A stretch of 26,837 nt of DNA from DATJJW01 sp035491935 (GTDB lineage: Bacteria; Pseudomonadota; Alphaproteobacteria; ATCC43930; CGMCC-115725). Of the stretch, positions 24,585-26,837 are shown one piece after another. The notes beneath the pieces are model-generated. The model saw only the letters and a list, made by a program, of their open reading frames with translations, made no database searches and was not told the origin of the DNA. The stretch spans positions 1 through 26,837 of the forward strand of contig DATJJW010000136.1 in assembly GCA_035491935.1 (NCBI GenBank), written 5' to 3'. Within the stretch, counting starts at the first letter, position 1. Every line of letters starts with the position of its first letter. Both the position numbers and the translations under genes were made by a program.

Positions 24585-26306
24585 ATGGACGGTTTTACCC
24601 AGAGCCAGCGTATCTTGGCGATCGATACCCCGTTGGGCCCGAACCAGCTTCTGCTGGAAGCCTTTGGCGGCACCGAGGGCGTCTCGACGCTATTCGCCTT
24701 CCATGCCACGGCGCGCGCTCTCGACGACAACCTCGATCCCAAGAGCCTGGTCCGCCAAAACGTCAATGTCCATTTAAGGTTGCAGGACGGCAGCTACCGG
24801 ATCTTCAATGCGATCGTCGCGTCACTCGCCGGCGGTCATGCCGCTTCCCGTGGGCAGCGGCATTATGAGCTGCAGCTCGTCCCCTGGCTCTGGCAGCTGA
24901 CCCGGACCAGCGATTGCCGCATATTCCAGAACAAAAGTACCACCGACATATTGACGACGATCTTCACAGAGCTCGGTTACAATGACTACGATTTCTCTTT
25001 GGCCGGATCGATAAAGCCACGCGAATATTGTGTGCAGTATCGAGAGACGGACTTTAATTTTATTTCCAGGTTATTGGAGGAAGACGGACTCTATTACTAT
25101 TTCAGACACGAAGCAGGTAAACACACGCTGGTCGTGTGTAGTCAAACCTCCGCCTACCAGGCAGGTGACGAGCCACAGATCCCGTTCAGTGCCGGCTCCG
25201 CCCAGACCAACCACATCACCGAATGGCATCGCCATCATGCCTACCAGGCCAGCTCCTGGTCGCTCACCGATTATAATTTCCAGACCAGCACGCTGAACCT
25301 GAAGCAGACCGTGCCGACGGTCTCCACATATCAGCAGGACCCTCAGCACGAGCATTTCGACTATCCGGGCCTCCATGGCGACACGGGTGACGGCGAACGC
25401 CGCGCCAAGCTGGCGATGCAGGCGGAGGAGGTCGAGCGCGAGATGATCAGCGCCGCCAGCGATTGCCGTTCGCTCGGCCCCTGCAGCCGCTTCCAGCTGG
25501 TCAACCACCCGGTGGCCTCGGAGAATGGCAGCTACGTCGTGCTCTCGGTCACCCATCAGGCGGCCGATATGAGCTATGAGAGCGCTGGCGCCAGCCATAC
25601 CGGTTACAGCAACAAGCTGACGTGCCTGCCGGCGGCCACGCCCTTCGTGCCGCGGCGCCAGACCGCGCGGCCCGCGGTCTCGGGCTTGCAGACCGCCAAG
25701 GTCGTCGGCCCGGCGGGGCAGGAGATCTATTCCGACGAATACGGCCGGGTGAAGGTGCAGTTCCATTGGGACCGGCGCGGCCAGTCGAACGAGAACAGCT
25801 CCTGCTGGGTGCGCGTGACCCAAAGCTGGGCCGGGCGCGGTTTCGGCTCCCAGACCATCCCGCGCGTCGGCATGGAGGTCGTCGTCGCGTTCCTGGAGGG
25901 CAATCCCGACCAGCCGATCATCCTGGGATCGGCCCCCAATTCCGAGACGACGGTGCCGCTGGGCCTGCCGGGACAGCAGACGCAGACGATGTTCCGCACC
26001 GCCAGCAGCCCCGGCGGCAGTGGCTTCAACCTGTTCGCGCTGGAGGACAAGGCGGGCTCGGAAGAGGTCGCCTTCCATAGCCAGAAGGACATGTCGATGA
26101 TGGTCCAGAACAACATGTTCAAGACCATCGGCCAGAACCTGGTCATTCAGGCCGGCAAGATGCTCGTGCTGCAGGTCGGGCACAGCACCATCCAGATGAC
26201 CGATGAAAAGATCATCATCTCCAGCAATGGCAGCACCATCGTGCTCGACCAGGGCGGCATCGCCAAGAACGGCAGCAAGATCTGGCTGAACTGCCAGAAC
26301 GGCTAG
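24585..26306 (+). CDS. vgrG: VgrG, T6SS spike protein (TssI)
   Basis: The 573-residue protein has the gp27-like base (about residues 10-340), with PWLWQLTRTSDCRIFQNKS near 100-118 and YRETDFNFISRLLEEDGLYYYF near 152-173. The gp5 OB-fold lies at about 370-450 (DEYGRVKVQFHWDRRG, SCWVRVTQSWAGRGFG, VGMEVVVAFLEGNPDQPIILG). A beta-needle follows and ends at SKIWLNCQNG, with no fused effector domain. It caps the Hcp tube and punctures targets. ATG 24585 is preferred over an in-frame GTG at 24570 because GATGAGGGG precedes it. Base composition is mosaic: the 5' third drops to 40-45% G/C around 25021-25140. It is divergent from the main operon and runs straight into the next gene. Confidence 0.96.
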   Translation: MDGFTQSQRILAIDTPLGPNQLLLEAFGGTEGVSTLFAFHATARALDDNLDPKSLVRQNVNVHLRLQDGSYRIFNAIVASLAGGHAASRGQRHYELQLVPWLWQLTRTSDCRIFQNKSTTDILTTIFTELGYNDYDFSLAGSIKPREYCVQYRETDFNFISRLLEEDGLYYYFRHEAGKHTLVVCSQTSAYQAGDEPQIPFSAGSAQTNHITEWHRHHAYQASSWSLTDYNFQTSTLNLKQTVPTVSTYQQDPQHEHFDYPGLHGDTGDGERRAKLAMQAEEVEREMISAASDCRSLGPCSRFQLVNHPVASENGSYVVLSVTHQAADMSYESAGASHTGYSNKLTCLPAATPFVPRRQTARPAVSGLQTAKVVGPAGQEIYSDEYGRVKVQFHWDRRGQSNENSSCWVRVTQSWAGRGFGSQTIPRVGMEVVVAFLEGNPDQPIILGSAPNSETTVPLGLPGQQTQTMFRTASSPGGSGFNLFALEDKAGSEEVAFHSQKDMSMMVQNNMFKTIGQNLVIQAGKMLVLQVGHSTIQMTDEKIIISSNGSTIVLDQGGIAKNGSKIWLNCQNG

Positions 26307-26316
26307 GAGGTTTCCC

Positions 26317-26837
26317 ATGTCATTCCTGCCTGGTTCGTCCTTCGCGCCGCCCTCTCTGGCGTCGGTCGCGTCCCCTGCCACGCCTTCCGCTGCGTCGATG
26401 GCCGGCAGCGGCGCGATCCAGCCGGGGGCCATCGGCGCCAGCCTCGGCATCCGGCCCTACACTCCCCTCGACATGTCGACGCCGGATGGTGCGAATCTGG
26501 CCCAGATGGCGGCGAGCCAGGCCGGAACGGGTCAAACCGGCATGTCTTCTCTGCCCGGCGTCTCGTCCGACGCCCTGAACTCGGGAGCCATGAACTCCGG
26601 CGCCATGGGGCTTCAAGCGCCGAGTGCCAATTTCGGCGCCATGCCCTCGGTCCCGTCCGTGTCCAGCGCGCCGAGCATGACGTCGCTGCCGTCGTCGTCC
26701 ATTTCTGGCATGCAATCGGCGGCATCGCTGCCCAACGCAAATGCCCTGTCCTCGACTCCGGCCATACCGGGTGCCCCGTCGCTGACGCCGCCTGCCGCCG
26801 GTTCGCTGTTGCCGAGTTCCGGTCTTCCTGCTTCCGG
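26317..26837 (+). CDS. Partial low-complexity Ser/Ala/Pro/Gly/Met-rich protein behind vgrG (possible VgrG-linked cargo or adaptor)
   Basis: ATG 26317 lies 10 bases after the vgrG stop, with a perfect GGAGG six bases upstream, so co-expression with vgrG is very likely. The frame stays open for 173 codons to the window edge. The visible part has no recognisable domain. It is rich in Ser, Ala, Pro, Gly and regularly spaced Met, with a direct repeat NSGAMNSGAM near residue 90 and few charged residues. It has no signal peptide or membrane segment. Genes in this slot commonly encode effectors, PAAR or PAAR-like tips, or adaptors, often with a disordered N-terminal extension. Which of these applies here depends on sequence outside the window. 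Confidence 0.65.
   Translation, partial: MSFLPGSSFAPPSLASVASPATPSAASMAGSGAIQPGAIGASLGIRPYTPLDMSTPDGANLAQMAASQAGTGQTGMSSLPGVSSDALNSGAMNSGAMGLQAPSANFGAMPSVPSVSSAPSMTSLPSSSISGMQSAASLPNANALSSTPAIPGAPSLTPPAAGSLLPSSGLPAS

Noticed and set aside
1..26837. CRISPR arrays, tRNA/rRNA genes, insertion sequences, attachment sites
   Set aside because: I looked for regularly spaced repeats, transposase-like frames and tRNA-like folds by eye and saw none. A covariance-model search would be more sensitive.

Overview
The window is one nearly complete type VI secretion system (T6SS) locus. It comes from a GC-rich bacterium, most probably an alphaproteobacterium. The layout follows the rhizobial/Agrobacterium 'imp' type: a second TssC paralogue, an ImpE/TagJ gene, a TagF domain fused to a PP2C phosphatase, and a linked FHA protein plus Ser/Thr kinase. 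A tssJ lipoprotein gene and a TssL with an OmpA-like tail are also present. A Rhodospirillales-like host is my best guess, but it is inference from gene content and base composition only. All 13 core components (TssA to TssM) can be recognised. No PAAR gene, tRNA, rRNA, insertion sequence or CRISPR array was seen.

Layout, right to left on the minus strand. A long operon starts near 23.9 kb: fha/tagH, tssJ, tssK, tssL, tssM, tagF-PP2C fusion, kinase (ppkA/impN), tssA, tssB, tssC, tssC2 (impD), tagJ (impE), tssE, tssF, tssG. Most junctions are ATGA, TGATG or TAATG overlaps, so translation is tightly coupled. After tssG comes a very AT-rich gap of about 200 bp (3741-3940). It is followed by a probable separate unit: clpV (tssH), hcp (tssD), and a low-GC gene that runs off the left edge. 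That last gene is in the same frame as hcp and separated from it by the hcp TAA. It looks like a cargo gene.

On the plus strand, divergent from fha across a 732-bp intergenic region, lies vgrG (tssI). It is followed 10 bp later by a Ser/Ala/Pro/Gly/Met-rich reading frame that runs off the right edge. The intergenic region holds a short tandem repeat next to fha, a perfect 13-bp inverted repeat, and a possible promoter.

How the parts fit together. TssJ-TssL-TssM form the envelope complex; TssK-TssF-TssG-TssE with VgrG form the baseplate and spike; TssA primes the tail; TssB/TssC form the sheath around the Hcp tube; ClpV recycles the sheath. Kinase, PP2C phosphatase, FHA protein and TagF form a threonine-phosphorylation switch. 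A threonine motif at the cytoplasmic N-terminus of TssL is a candidate target. The two edge genes are the likely accessory or cargo content and the least described part of the window.
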